Virus record (IMG/VR): IMGVR_UViG_3300043409_000886
Coordinates: 1 to 61,725 of that record
DNA from: a virus
DNA length: 61,725 nt
Strand: one strand, 5' to 3'
Shown: piece by piece, positions 1-6,956 of the stretch
Layout of the letters: every line of letters begins with the position of its first letter
Numbering within the stretch: the stretch's first letter is position 1
Program-made: the position numbers and the translations under genes
The notes under the pieces: model-generated
The model's database searches: none
What the model was told of the DNA's origin: nothing
The model's input: the letters and a program-made list of their open reading frames with translations, nothing else

Positions 1-195
1 GCGGGGCCGCCGTATTGGCACGCATCTTGCTAGGCAAGCAAGTATTGTGCCAATCTGTTTGGCGCGCGTTGGCACGCATCTTGCTAGGCAAGCAAGTATT
101 GTGCCAATCTGTTTGGCGCGCGTTGGCACGCATCTTGCTAGGCAAGCAAAGACCGTGCCAAGGTGGCACCGCGGTGGGCCGGTGGGAAAGTGGGC
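1..195. repeat. Left copy of the contig-end redundancy
   Basis: Bases 1-195 reappear at 61585-61725, except that the right copy lacks one 54-bp repeat unit (one unit there, two here). This shows the contig closes on itself, as a circular map, a permuted genome or a direct terminal repeat. The differing unit number means the tandem array was resolved differently at the two ends, or varies in the population. Confidence 0.85.
15..161. promoter_or_regulatory. Three tandem palindromes with sigma-54-like promoter boxes on both strands
   Basis: The 39-bp palindromes lie at 15-53, 69-107 and 123-161, the first two inside 54-bp direct repeats. Each begins TTGGCACGCATCTTGCT, a full match to the sigma-54 -24/-12 consensus TGGCACG-N4-TTGCW. 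The reverse strand of each also reads TTGGCAC-N5-TTGCT. Each unit could therefore bind sigma-54 RNA polymerase in both orientations, or it could be a palindromic operator that resembles it. The consensus match is seen directly; promoter activity is inferred. Confidence 0.6.
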
Positions 196-202
196 AGGCG
201 GG

Positions 203-219
203 CTGGCACGGTTCTTGCT
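203..219 (+). promoter_or_regulatory. Single sigma-54-like promoter facing the early operon
   Basis: CTGGCACGGTTCTTGCT matches -24 TGGCACG and -12 TTGCT with the canonical N4 spacing, but it is not part of a palindrome. It points rightward, with a predicted start near 230 and the first early gene at 441. It is the copy best placed to drive early transcription. Confidence 0.55.
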
Positions 220-245
220 ATCTGTTACTACCCGGCGCGCCGGCA

Positions 246-292
246 GTGTGCGGTAGGCGCACACAGGCAATGTGACGTACAGCGTCACATTG
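246..292. promoter_or_regulatory. Two adjacent inverted repeats, possible operators
   Basis: GTGTGCG at 246-252 pairs with CGCACAC at 258-264 around a 5-nt centre. CAATGTGACG at 268-277 pairs perfectly with CGTCACATTG at 283-292 around TACAG. They lie between the sigma-54-like box at 203 and the first early promoter. Operator sites or RNA leader hairpins are both possible. Confidence 0.5.
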
Positions 293-369
293 TGACGTTA
301 TGCGCACGCGAGGCGACGCACCATTGTGGTGCGGCTGGCAATGTGCGAATCCACCCCATCGCCGCTCCC

Positions 370-426
370 AATGCTGCACCGCGGCGAAGTGTATACGAAA
401 AACCCATATAATACCAACCCACAACA
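370..426 (+). promoter_or_regulatory. Early promoter/leader cassette, copy 1
   Basis: The -10 TATAAT lies at 407-412 and is preceded by a conserved GGCGAAG block where a -35 would sit. It is followed by an ACCAACCCACAACA leader that runs into a GGAG ribosome site and gene 441. The 57 bp are repeated almost identically at 1521-1577. No TTGACA-type -35 is present. Confidence 0.65.
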
Positions 427-440
427 ACGGAGCAGACCAC

Positions 441-794
441 ATGAATATCGAATTGAACATCGGCCTTGACATCCCCGGCGCAACGAACACCCCGGCCAGC
501 CGCGACATGCTGGCCCTGCGCGCCACGGCCTACCTGAGCGCCGCCTTCGCGGGCGTGGCCGTGCGCCGCTACGAGTCGTCCTACGAGCAGGATGGCGCCA
601 CCGTGACCGAGGCCGGCATGGCGGTCCGCCTCACCGCCGAGCGCCCGGTCGACTGGATGATCGCGGGCCTGTCCGCCATCCTGTCGCAGGACTGCATCGG
701 CGTGCTCGACGCCGACACCGGCGCCGGCGCGCTGGTCGGCCCTAAGGCGGCGGAGTGGGGCGACTTCAACCCCGGATACTTCAACAGGTTTTAA
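441..794 (+). CDS. Hypothetical early protein, first gene of the early operon
   Basis: 117 aa. I chose the ATG at 441 because it follows the leader cassette and an ACGGAG ribosome site 8-10 nt upstream; the frame is open further upstream but has no RBS there. The protein is Ala/Gly-rich with a DIPGATNTPASRD-type N-terminus, with no transmembrane segment and no motif I recognise. As the first gene behind the strongest-looking early promoter it is probably made immediately after infection, which suggests a host-takeover role. That is inference from position only. Confidence 0.6.
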   Translation: MNIELNIGLDIPGATNTPASRDMLALRATAYLSAAFAGVAVRRYESSYEQDGATVTEAGMAVRLTAERPVDWMIAGLSAILSQDCIGVLDADTGAGALVGPKAAEWGDFNPGYFNRF

Positions 795-806
795 GGCGGA
801 CAATTT

Positions 807-833
807 GGCAGGGCATCCCATGGGTGCCCTGCC
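807..833 (+). terminator. Stem-loop between the first two early genes
   Basis: GGCAGGGCA (807-815) pairs perfectly with TGCCCTGCC (825-833), and the loop can fold further. No T-run follows, so an attenuator or RNase processing site is as likely as a terminator. Confidence 0.4.
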
Positions 834-864
834 GAGTCATTCCACCACAACAATGGAGCACCAC

Positions 865-1047
865 ATGTTTAAATACATCGCAATGTACAACGGCAAGCAA
901 ATTGAGGTTGCCGCCGACACGTCCTACCGCGCGCAAGTCGACGCCGTGGCGCAATTCAAAGCCCCGAAAAGCAAGGCGCACATGGTGCACGTGTACCGCG
1001 TCGTCGACGACATGGACCAGCACGTCCAGCACGTCATAACCAACTAA
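865..1047 (+). CDS. Small early protein, unknown
   Basis: 60 aa, starting at the ATG at 865 behind GGAGCACCAC. It begins MFKYIAMYNGKQ and contains AADTSYRAQ followed by a Lys/His-rich segment. This pattern (short aromatic start, ADTS-x-AQ, then a small basic region) resembles tiny proteins common in phage early regions, but I know no function for them. The next gene starts 12 nt after its stop with the same ribosome-site sequence. Confidence 0.6.
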   Translation: MFKYIAMYNGKQIEVAADTSYRAQVDAVAQFKAPKSKAHMVHVYRVVDDMDQHVQHVITN

Positions 1048-1059
1048 ACGGAGCACCAC

Positions 1060-1521
1060 ATGTTTAAATTCCAACAGGCCGACCCCAACACCAATTGGAT
1101 GGACCGTAACACCTGCGTCCCCCGGGCGCTGGCCCTCGCCACCAAGACGGACTACGACACCGTTTTTCTGGCGTGCAAGGACGCCGGCAGGCCGTACCAG
1201 CGCGGCATGTACTATGAGCAGATCGACCGCGCACTGCAGACCCTGACCGGCGACCCGTGCACCAAACTGGTGCACGCCCCGGTGCAGGGCAAGTACGTCG
1301 AGGTCACCACGCGCCGCTCGCGCTACTACGGAGGCGCAGAGACCCGTTGGCAGAGTCTGACCCCGACCTTCGCGCAGTTCGCGGCCAGCAACCCAACCGG
1401 GCGCTTCATTGTCCTCCGCAAGGGCCACGCGGTGGCACTGATAAACGGCACGTTTTTGGACAGCGCCGCCCGCACCTGCGGCCCCCGGGCGCGCGTGACC
1501 GCGTGGTGCCGGGTGGCCTGA
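1060..1521 (+). CDS. Putative papain-like cysteine protease-fold protein
   Basis: 153 aa. The N-terminal third has RNTCVPRALALAT, a Cys in a helix-start context typical of papain-like or C39-like enzymes. The C-terminal third has GHAVALINGTFLDS, a His followed about 9 residues later by an Asp. Cys, His and Asp in this order and spacing fit a catalytic triad of this fold. Phage early proteins of this shape are known but mostly uncharacterised. I infer possible cleavage of a host or phage protein, or an inactive binding version. No signal peptide is seen. The gene ends one base before the second promoter cassette. Confidence 0.45.
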   Translation: MFKFQQADPNTNWMDRNTCVPRALALATKTDYDTVFLACKDAGRPYQRGMYYEQIDRALQTLTGDPCTKLVHAPVQGKYVEVTTRRSRYYGGAETRWQSLTPTFAQFAASNPTGRFIVLRKGHAVALINGTFLDSAARTCGPRARVTAWCRVA

Positions 1522-1577
1522 ATGCTGCACCGCGGCGAAGTGTATACGAAAAACCCATATAATACCAACCCACAACA
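1521..1577 (+). promoter_or_regulatory. Early promoter/leader cassette, copy 2
   Basis: A direct repeat of 370-426, with -10 TATAAT at 1558-1563 and the same GGCGAAG upstream block and ACCAACCCACAACA leader. It drives the gene at 1592. Confidence 0.65.
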
Positions 1578-1591
1578 TGGAGCAAAAAATC

Positions 1592-2128
1592 ATGCAGACC
1601 AAAACAGATAACGCGGCCGAGGTCGGCCAGCACGTGTTCGAGCGCAGCGGGTGCGGCGTCGGACCCTTCCGGGTGATAGGCGTGTTCTCGGACGTCGGCC
1701 CGCACAGGTACCCGCAGGCCAACGGGACCGTGATCGAGATCGGCTACCCGGGTCAGGCCATGGGCGTCTGCGCCCACTGCGGCACCGGCATCGCCGACTG
1801 CTACAAGATTCAGGACGCGAATGGCAAGACGTTCGTTGTCGGCAGCTCCTGCGTGTACAAGACGGGCGACGACGGCCTGATCCGGTCCTACAAGGCCAGC
1901 CGCGAGGTGCGCGCCTTTGCGGCGGCAAAGCGTGACCTGTTGGCGGCGAGGAAGGCCGACGAATTAACGGCCCTGATCGCGGCCAACCGCGACGCGCTGT
2001 CAAAAATGGCCTCGCCGAACAGCACCGCCAGCCTGCTGCAGTACCTCGAGCGAGTGATACCCATGTGCGGCGCCGCCGGCCGCGCGCGGTACCTGAAGCT
2101 CACCAAGTGCAGGCTCGCCGCCGGGTAG
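1592..2128 (+). CDS. Zinc-finger-like early protein
   Basis: 178 aa. The ATG at 1592 is preferred over an in-frame ATG at 1577, because ATGGAGC at that position is the ribosome site used as spacer in the other cassette genes. Residues about 60-87 hold CAHCGTGIADC, then GSSC after about 15 residues, a plausible four-Cys zinc site. The rest is helical and Ala/Lys/Arg-rich (about 95-175), suited to nucleic-acid or protein binding. I do not recognise the family beyond similar Cys-rich phage proteins. Confidence 0.55.
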   Translation: MQTKTDNAAEVGQHVFERSGCGVGPFRVIGVFSDVGPHRYPQANGTVIEIGYPGQAMGVCAHCGTGIADCYKIQDANGKTFVVGSSCVYKTGDDGLIRSYKASREVRAFAAAKRDLLAARKADELTALIAANRDALSKMASPNSTASLLQYLERVIPMCGAAGRARYLKLTKCRLAAG

Positions 2129-2172
2129 CGGCGAAGTGTATACGAAAAACCCATATAATACCAACCCACAAC
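2128..2172 (+). promoter_or_regulatory. Early promoter/leader cassette, copy 3
   Basis: Identical to copies 1 and 2 from GCGGCGAAG through the leader, with -10 TATAAT at 2154-2159. It overlaps the last base of the preceding stop codon region and feeds the gene at 2185. Confidence 0.65.
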
Positions 2173-2184
2173 ATGGAGCACACA

Positions 2185-2382
2185 ATGGACCATTCCCCAG
2201 AAGTTAAACTCGAGCGCCTCCGGGCGCAGCTCGACATCCTGACCGCCAAGCGCGACAGCGTGGCACGCACCCACGGGGGCGGCACCCGCCTCCTGCTGGC
2301 CAACCTCGCGATGAACGACATCGAGTACGCCATCTGGCGCCTGCAGCGCGAGCAGCATATTTACTGGCTGCAGAGCGCGTGA
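2185..2382 (+). CDS. Small helical early protein, unknown
   Basis: 65 aa. It starts at the ATG at 2185, eight bases after the GGAGCA of the leader cassette. It is rich in Leu, Arg, Glu and Gln with a heptad-like pattern (KLERLRAQLDILTAKRD) that suggests a coiled coil. The stop overlaps the GTG of the micro-ORF at 2379. Confidence 0.55.
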   Translation: MDHSPEVKLERLRAQLDILTAKRDSVARTHGGGTRLLLANLAMNDIEYAIWRLQREQHIYWLQSA

Positions 2383-2450
2383 GCCGGGAGGCCGCAGTAT
2401 TCTGGGCCTTCGTCGGCCTTTTCGTAATCGCCTATTTTTTTGGAGCATAA
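2379..2450 (+). CDS. Micro-ORF for a single-pass membrane peptide
   Basis: 23 aa, GTG start overlapping the previous stop (GTGA). The peptide MSREAAVFWAFVGLFVIAYF (then FGA) has a short charged head followed by one hydrophobic stretch long enough to cross the membrane. Its TAA lies one base before the ATG of the next gene, and its last codons contain the GGAG ribosome site for that gene. This coupling supports translation. Function is unknown. Confidence 0.4.
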   Translation: MSREAAVFWAFVGLFVIAYFFGA

Positions 2451-2451
2451 A

Positions 2452-2844
2452 ATGAAACACCTCACCGGACACACCTCCCCCGAGACGGCCTACATTGTCG
2501 CCGACTACCCGTACGGCTTCACCCTGCGCTGCCAGAAGCGTTACTGGATCGAGACCAAGCCCGGGCACGGGCAGCGCCTCGTGACACAAACCAGCAACCC
2601 GAAAAAGCCGGGCGTGGTCTGGAACAAGCCCAAGGCCGACACTTACTGGATGATCCTCGTGCTTGTGCAGGAGGACGACACCGGGTACATCAGCACCCGC
2701 GGCCTGCACACCTACGGCTGGGAGGAGAGCCTCCCCGCCTTTGACCGGGACTTCCCCGACCTGAGCGAGTACCAGACCGCACTGATCGGCAAAATGAAAA
2801 GCTACATATCCGTCCGCGACACCCGCAAGGCCGCCGCAGCGTAG
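2452..2844 (+). CDS. Hypothetical early protein
   Basis: 130 aa, ATG start behind TTGGAGCATAAA. It is rich in Tyr, Trp and Thr (for example ADTYWMILVLVQEDDTGYIS), which suggests a compact beta fold. No membrane segment or catalytic motif is recognised. It is the last gene before the fourth promoter cassette. Confidence 0.55.
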   Translation: MKHLTGHTSPETAYIVADYPYGFTLRCQKRYWIETKPGHGQRLVTQTSNPKKPGVVWNKPKADTYWMILVLVQEDDTGYISTRGLHTYGWEESLPAFDRDFPDLSEYQTALIGKMKSYISVRDTRKAAAA

Positions 2845-2888
2845 CGGCGAAGTACCCACAAAAAACCCATATAATACCCACCCACCAC
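2844..2888 (+). promoter_or_regulatory. Early promoter/leader cassette, copy 4 (diverged)
   Basis: The -10 TATAAT is at 2870-2875. The GGCGAAGT and AAAACCCATATAATACC blocks are kept, but the 8 bases between them differ from the other copies. This separates the functional parts (upstream GGCGAAGT, extended -10) from passenger sequence. Confidence 0.6.
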
Positions 2889-2900
2889 ATGGAGCACACA

Positions 2901-3122
2901 ATGACACGAGCAGAATTCATCGAGCACTGGCTGTCCAACGAGGACGGCCGCAACGGGCTGGACTACCTCGAGGAGTCGATCGGGGAGCACGCCTCGCAGT
3001 ACGCGAGCGAGTGCGGCCTGTACGGCGACGCTGGGCCCGGGCAGGGCCTGCGCCTGCGCGAGATGCGCGCCACACTGGCGGGCGTCAAGCGCCAACTGCG
3101 CCGGCTGGGCGCCATCACCTGA
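2901..3122 (+). CDS. Small hypothetical early protein
   Basis: 73 aa. The ATG at 2901 follows GGAGCACACA. It is acidic at the N-terminus (TRAEFIEHWLSNEDGRNGLD) and basic at the C-terminus (RATLAGVKRQLRRLG), mostly helical, with no recognised domain. It is driven by cassette copy 4. Confidence 0.55.
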   Translation: MTRAEFIEHWLSNEDGRNGLDYLEESIGEHASQYASECGLYGDAGPGQGLRLREMRATLAGVKRQLRRLGAIT

Positions 3123-3206
3123 AGACGCAAAGCGTGGCGCCCCCGGGCGTCACCACTGTGCGCCGTCGGCTCACAACCGCAACACCACACCACTACGGAG
3201 AACATC

Positions 3207-3416
3207 ATGGCATTTGTCACAACCACACCCAGCACGTTAAACATTTCGGCGACCCTCCGCCTCTCGCGCGGGGAGGCACTGATCCTGATCGGCCACCTTG
3301 CGTCCGCCATCACGGCGGTGGAGTACTACAACTCGGACTACAACCTGCCGAGCTATGGCGACATCACGCCGGAGGCCGGGAGGCAGGTCGTCGCCATCAC
3401 CGTCACCGTCGCCTAA
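3207..3416 (+). CDS. Small hypothetical early protein
   Basis: 69 aa, ATG start behind TACGGAGAACATC. The leader (CAACACCACACCACTACGGAG) is the second type of repeated leader in this operon and recurs before 3453 and 4846. The protein has a Thr-rich N-terminus and a central LSRGEALILIGHLASAITAV helix. No function is recognised. Confidence 0.55.
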   Translation: MAFVTTTPSTLNISATLRLSRGEALILIGHLASAITAVEYYNSDYNLPSYGDITPEAGRQVVAITVTVA

Positions 3417-3452
3417 GTAGACAACCCGCAACACCACACTACGGAGAACACC

Positions 3453-3728
3453 ATGCAAAACAAAACGTCATTCCAGCAGCCCTCACCTAACGCCGACGGC
3501 CTGTACGGCGTCCAGACGTGGAGCGCCGGCCCGATCTTCCCAGCCATTATCTACGTGCGTGAGCTCTACAGCGCCAACGCCCAGCCGCTGTTCCGCGAGT
3601 ACAAAATGACCCTCGACGGCGTAACAGACACCTACGCAACGCGCGAGGACGCCGAGCAGGCCGCGAGCTTCCTGCTCAACCACCCCACAAGCCGGGAGGC
3701 GCGCCGCGCCGAGGGCGCCGAGGCATGA
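3453..3728 (+). CDS. Small hypothetical early protein
   Basis: 91 aa, ATG start behind TACGGAGAACACC. It appears soluble, with an aromatic N-terminal half and an Ala/Glu/Arg-rich helical C-terminus. It overlaps the next gene by ATGA, so the two are translationally coupled. Confidence 0.55.
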   Translation: MQNKTSFQQPSPNADGLYGVQTWSAGPIFPAIIYVRELYSANAQPLFREYKMTLDGVTDTYATREDAEQAASFLLNHPTSREARRAEGAEA

Positions 3729-4027
3729 GCCCCGGGTACAGCGCCACCCGGATGAACATGGACGCCGGGGTCACCCCGGCGCAGGGTCGGGTGGTGTTCC
3801 ACATTGAGCGCCTGTTCCGCAGCACCGGGGGCGGCGTCAAGGCGCACGGCACCTTCCTCGCCGCCTGCCGCGTCAAAGGCATCCCCTCCGCGGTGTCGGG
3901 CTACACCCCGACCCGTTGCGTGGAGGTCCTGCAACTGGTAGAATCCGCGTGCCGCCACCACGGCATGCACCTGTTCCGCGACGTCGGCACCGGCTGGCGT
4001 CAAATTAACTTGGAGGTATCAAAATGA
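3725..4027 (+). CDS. Hypothetical early protein
   Basis: 100 aa, ATG overlapping the previous stop. Basic and His/Arg-rich. Its last residues, NLEVSK, are encoded by the same TGGAGGTATCAAAATGAA string that ends the next gene and provides that gene's ribosome site. This points to a local duplication. Confidence 0.5.
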   Translation: MSPGYSATRMNMDAGVTPAQGRVVFHIERLFRSTGGGVKAHGTFLAACRVKGIPSAVSGYTPTRCVEVLQLVESACRHHGMHLFRDVGTGWRQINLEVSK

Positions 4028-4251
4028 ATTTGACCTATGCAGAAATACAGGCACTGCTGGCGCTGGTAGAGGCAATAGAAGAAATGTTCGCAGCGCCGCA
4101 ACACGATCGCGAAAACGGTGCCGCGTGGCTTAATGAAATTGCTGCCGCAAAATGGGAAAAAGAAAACTCATCACTACTTGCTGCTATGTATGTGCTAAGC
4201 GAGAAAACGGACGCGGTAACAGAGATGTTTAAACTGGAGGTATCAAAATGA
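4024..4251 (+). CDS. Hypothetical early protein with divergent base composition
   Basis: 75 aa, ATG overlapping the previous stop. Helical and acidic (ALLALVEAIEEMFAAP...). Codon use is clearly AT-richer than in its neighbours. It is bounded by two near-identical copies of TGGAGGTATCAAAATGAA (about 4011-4029 and 4235-4253), as if a single cassette had been inserted by recombination at the ribosome site. Confidence 0.5.
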   Translation: MNLTYAEIQALLALVEAIEEMFAAPQHDRENGAAWLNEIAAAKWEKENSSLLAAMYVLSEKTDAVTEMFKLEVSK

Positions 4252-4469
4252 ACCTGTTCAAAAAACAACCCGCCAAACCCGCCAACGAGTACCGCCCCGC
4301 CGAGGCCGTCCGCCTCGCCGGGGACCATTGGAGCACCGACCCGGCCGTGCGGGGTGTCAGCGCGGCGACGAGCATCGCCCTGCGCGACACGCCCCGCGAC
4401 GCGTCGGAGGCCTCAATCATGGGCCTGCTGGAGCGGGGAGTGATCCCCCGCGTCAGGGAGTACGTATGA
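4248..4469 (+). CDS. Small hypothetical early protein
   Basis: 73 aa, ATG overlapping the previous stop, ribosome site GGAGG. The N-terminus is Lys/Pro-rich (MNLFKKQPAKPANEYRP), followed by a soluble helical part. No domain is recognised. Its stop overlaps the ATG at 4466. Confidence 0.5.
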   Translation: MNLFKKQPAKPANEYRPAEAVRLAGDHWSTDPAVRGVSAATSIALRDTPRDASEASIMGLLERGVIPRVREYV

Positions 4470-4645
4470 ACAACATCGACCTGCAGGACTACCTGCCGTG
4501 GGTCGTCTGCGCCACCGTCTGGCTGGCCCTCGTGCCGGTCAGGCTGGTGATCCTGATGCTGCTCCCGGCCAACTCGGGGTACGCGTGGCACCCCTGCAAC
4601 AACCTCTGGCGCCGTGTGAAGTTTGATGGATACCACTGGTCATGA
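4466..4645 (+). CDS. Small membrane protein
   Basis: 59 aa, ATG overlapping the previous stop. Residues about 9-33 (LPWVVCATVWLALVPVRLVI and onward) form one long hydrophobic segment, followed by a basic, aromatic tail. It is likely a single-pass inner-membrane protein. Its early position argues against a lysis role. Superinfection exclusion or host envelope modification is possible but unproven. Confidence 0.5.
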   Translation: MNNIDLQDYLPWVVCATVWLALVPVRLVILMLLPANSGYAWHPCNNLWRRVKFDGYHWS

Positions 4646-4809
4646 GCCGCACCACGCGGTACGGCATCTTGGACGACGCCGGGGAGGTGGTGCGCTGGGT
4701 AGACACCGAGCCCAACGGGCTGGAGTACATCTACTTGGCGCAGCGCGTCCCCCGGCAACCCAAGCGCCCCACGATCGACTGGCTTGCGTTTGAGCCAGCA
4801 CTGCTTTAG
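4642..4809 (+). CDS. Small hypothetical early protein
   Basis: 55 aa, ATG overlapping the previous stop (ATGA). It begins MSRTTRYGILDDAGEVVRWV, a pattern of short beta strands with Arg/Trp. The downstream 36 nt carry an AGAATATCC box and the CCACACCACTACGGAG leader of the next gene, so a weak internal promoter is possible. Confidence 0.5.
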   Translation: MSRTTRYGILDDAGEVVRWVDTEPNGLEYIYLAQRVPRQPKRPTIDWLAFEPALL

Positions 4810-4845
4810 AATATCCACACCAACCACACCACTACGGAGAACACC

Positions 4846-5052
4846 ATGCACCCCGACACAATGCAACTGATCGACAACACCGAGGCCGACTGGAGCCACC
4901 ACGAGTTTTACGTGGACGGCAATGGGCAGTCACACCTCAAGCACCTGCGCTACGGGGACGACTACACCCTCGAGGAGGGCGACCTGCTCGACGCCGTCGA
5001 GGCCGTCCTGCGGGGCGACATCCTCGACTTCGGGGGTGACGATCGTGCTTAA
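4846..5052 (+). CDS. Small acidic early protein
   Basis: 68 aa, ATG start behind TACGGAGAACACC. Strongly acidic (Asp/Glu clusters, ending LDFGGDDRA) with three His in the first half. No domain is recognised. Acidic early phage proteins often mimic DNA, but nothing specific supports that here. The next gene overlaps it by 8 nt. Confidence 0.5.
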   Translation: MHPDTMQLIDNTEADWSHHEFYVDGNGQSHLKHLRYGDDYTLEEGDLLDAVEAVLRGDILDFGGDDRA

Positions 5053-5236
5053 CTTTATTGGCTGGGCTTTGTTGTTGTGGTGCCTCTGGACCATCGAGCG
5101 GGTCGGCGTGAACGCCACGAGCCTCTGGCTGTCCGTTCTGGCCGTCGGCCTCCTGCTGCTCTCCTTTGCGGTCAGGGTGGGCACCAGTGCCTTGCTCTGG
5201 CGCCAGATCGGACGGGTGATAAACCGTGGCCGGTGA
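5045..5236 (+). CDS. Two-pass membrane protein
   Basis: 63 aa, GTG start inside the end of the previous gene. Two hydrophobic stretches (FIGWALLLWCLWTI and SLWLSVLAVGLLLLSFAV) are separated by a short polar loop, and the C-terminus is basic. The size and topology resemble a class II holin, but it sits directly upstream of the sigma-factor gene in the early operon, far from the lysis cassette. Function is left open. Confidence 0.5.
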   Translation: MLNFIGWALLLWCLWTIERVGVNATSLWLSVLAVGLLLLSFAVRVGTSALLWRQIGRVINRGR

Positions 5237-5798
5237 GCGCACGGCGCTGGGTGACTACCTGCGCACCCTGCACAAGGTGCCCGTCCTCAAGCGCGAGGAG
5301 GAGGCGGAGCTTGGGCGCCGCGCGCAGCTTGGGTGCAAGCCAGCCCTTGACCTGCTGGTCACGCACAACCTGCGCTTCGTGGTCAGCACCGTCAAGGGCA
5401 TGCGGGACTGGGTCAACGTCAGCCTGCCCTACGACGACCTGATCGCCGCCGGCAACGAGGCCATGCTGGAGGCCGCCCGGTCGTGGGTCCCGACCCCCCG
5501 GGCGCGCTTCATCGCCTACGCCAAGCCCTTCATTTTGAGGGGCGTGGTGCGCGCGTGCGACAACGAGGGGAACACCATACGCCTCCCGGTGAATGTGTGC
5601 GAAGAGGTAAGGCTGATGAAGTACCACGAGAACGCCTTGGCGCAGGCCAACGGCGCGGAGCCCACGCAGGCACAGACCGCCGCGGCCATGGGCTCGACAG
5701 CCAAGCGTGTGGGGCAGCTGCGCGGGTTCATCATGCGCGAGCCCAGCAGCATCGAGCTACACCACGAGTCATCCAACGAGGAGCAGGAACATGAGTGA
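5226..5798 (+). CDS. Phage sigma-70-family factor carrying only the region 1.2-2 core
   Basis: 190 aa, GTG start overlapping the previous gene by 11 nt. Residues about 8-35 resemble region 1.2 (LGDYLRTLHKVPVLKREEE). Residues about 45-120 match region 2, with LVTHNLRFVVSTV, DLIAAGNEAMLEAARSW (2.1-2.2, core-binding) and a 2.3-2.4-like segment ending VVRACDNEGNTIRLPVNV (-10 recognition). About 60 residues follow with a region-3-like EPTQAQTAAAMGS helix. There is no region 4, so it should not read a -35 on its own. It probably redirects host RNA polymerase to phage promoters; see the region-4-like protein at 15230 and the late promoters. Confidence 0.8.
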   Translation: MAGERTALGDYLRTLHKVPVLKREEEAELGRRAQLGCKPALDLLVTHNLRFVVSTVKGMRDWVNVSLPYDDLIAAGNEAMLEAARSWVPTPRARFIAYAKPFILRGVVRACDNEGNTIRLPVNVCEEVRLMKYHENALAQANGAEPTQAQTAAAMGSTAKRVGQLRGFIMREPSSIELHHESSNEEQEHE

Positions 5799-6198
5799 CA
5801 GCAACAGCAACTACCTGAAGACACCCCCCAACTGGCGCTTTGACGTCGAGGCGGGGCACTACACCGACGAGGCCGAGAGGCTCGCGGGCAACCTATCTGA
5901 GAGTGTGGCGGCGCGCATGAAGGCACTTAACGCTAAGGGCTGGGCTGACGCCTGCGCGGCCACACCAACGGTCGACAACGAGGTGGTGAGGCCGGCGCAC
6001 TACACCCGCGGGGCGGTGGAGTGCATCGACGCCATCGAGGCTGCGCTTACCCCCGAGGAGTACCGTGGCTACCTGAAGGGCAACGTGCTGAAATACTTCT
6101 GGCGCGAGCGCGACAAGGGCGGGCTGCAGTCGATCCAGAAGGCGGAGTACTACACGCAGCGTCTAATCAAATTACTGGGGGAGAAACAAGATGAATAG
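5791..6198 (+). CDS. DUF3310 family protein
   Basis: 135 aa, ATG at 5791 overlapping the end of the sigma gene, ribosome site GAGGAGCAGGAAC. The C-terminal 65 residues carry the DUF3310 signature: RPAHYTRGAVECIDAIEA, then GYLKGNVLKYFWRERDKGG and QKAEYYTQRLI. The family is widespread in phages, is sometimes labelled a nucleotide kinase, and has no settled function. The N-terminal 65 residues are not conserved in a way I recognise. Confidence 0.8.
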   Translation: MSDSNSNYLKTPPNWRFDVEAGHYTDEAERLAGNLSESVAARMKALNAKGWADACAATPTVDNEVVRPAHYTRGAVECIDAIEAALTPEEYRGYLKGNVLKYFWRERDKGGLQSIQKAEYYTQRLIKLLGEKQDE

Positions 6199-6394
6199 CG
6201 CAGACAGTGGAGCCCTTGTGCCGGTCGTGCTCGTCGTGATGCCGTTACTGGCGGTTACTTTTGCAATTCTTTGCGCGGTGTCGTTCGGCATCAAATCCGC
6301 ATCATCCGACTGGCGCAATGCCTGCGAGAAGCACGGCATGGTTATCTCTGACGGGAAGGTCTACGAGTGCAAGGTTAGGGAGGAAAAGAAATGA
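6191..6394 (+). CDS. Small membrane-anchored protein
   Basis: 67 aa, ATG overlapping the previous gene. One hydrophobic segment (VPVVLVVMPLLAVTFAILCA) is followed by a soluble, basic tail with a Cys pair. From this gene to about 8600 the DNA is visibly AT-richer than the rest of the genome. Confidence 0.5.
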   Translation: MNSADSGALVPVVLVVMPLLAVTFAILCAVSFGIKSASSDWRNACEKHGMVISDGKVYECKVREEKK

Positions 6395-6798
6395 ACAACC
6401 AAAGTGAAAAGCCAATTGAAGAATTGCTGCGTGGCATCCCGCAAGATCATCGAATCTGTATCCCATTTCAGTGGGCAGAGGATGGAAGGGAAACAGGACA
6501 TCACTACATGCCTGTAGGGCGGCACGTTCATCAAGCAGCCGACAAAATTACCGCCTTGCGGGAGAAGTTAAAGGAGTGCCACGAGAACGGACAACGATTA
6601 CTTGCCGTTGCAGACTCGTACAAAGAAGTGAACGCCGCCCTGCGGTTAGATGCAGAGCGGTATCGGTGGTTGCGGGAAAAGATTGAAAACCAAAATTTAA
6701 CAATCGCCGTTGCCGATTCTTGGAGTTTGCGAAGTTGGTCGGGCGACAATTCTGACGCATCCATTGACGCAGCTATGAAGGAGGAGGAAAGGAAATGA
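6391..6798 (+). CDS. Phage accessory protein with DAERYRWLRE-type motif
   Basis: 135 aa, ATG overlapping the previous stop. A central coiled coil (residues about 45-85) leads into ALRLDAERYRWLREKIENQN, a signature shared by many small phage proteins from Burkholderiales-type phages, followed by DNSDASIDAAMKEEERK. The function of the family is not known to me. Confidence 0.6.
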   Translation: MNNQSEKPIEELLRGIPQDHRICIPFQWAEDGRETGHHYMPVGRHVHQAADKITALREKLKECHENGQRLLAVADSYKEVNAALRLDAERYRWLREKIENQNLTIAVADSWSLRSWSGDNSDASIDAAMKEEERK

Positions 6799-6956
6799 CG
6801 CCGAGGCGACGGGTATTGGCGGTCTACAAACAGGCAGAAGTCCACGAGTGGGACAACCACTGGCACATATATTTTGATGGGTACTGTATGGGCAGCGGAA
6901 AGACAGTTGCACTCGCGTGGTCAAACGCAGTTAAACGATTGGAGGCGGTGAAATGA
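6795..6956 (+). CDS. Small hypothetical protein
   Basis: 53 aa, ATG overlapping the previous stop (ATGA) with ribosome site GGAGGAAAGG. Compact, with WDNHWHIYFDGYCMGSG in the middle, consistent with a short beta hairpin. The stop overlaps the next ATG. Confidence 0.5.
   Translation: MTPRRRVLAVYKQAEVHEWDNHWHIYFDGYCMGSGKTVALAWSNAVKRLEAVK

Noticed and set aside
15-275. Open frames across the left-end repeats (86 and 69 codons)
   Set aside because: They are translations of the 54-bp repeat array with repeated peptides, have no ribosome site and cross regulatory palindromes.
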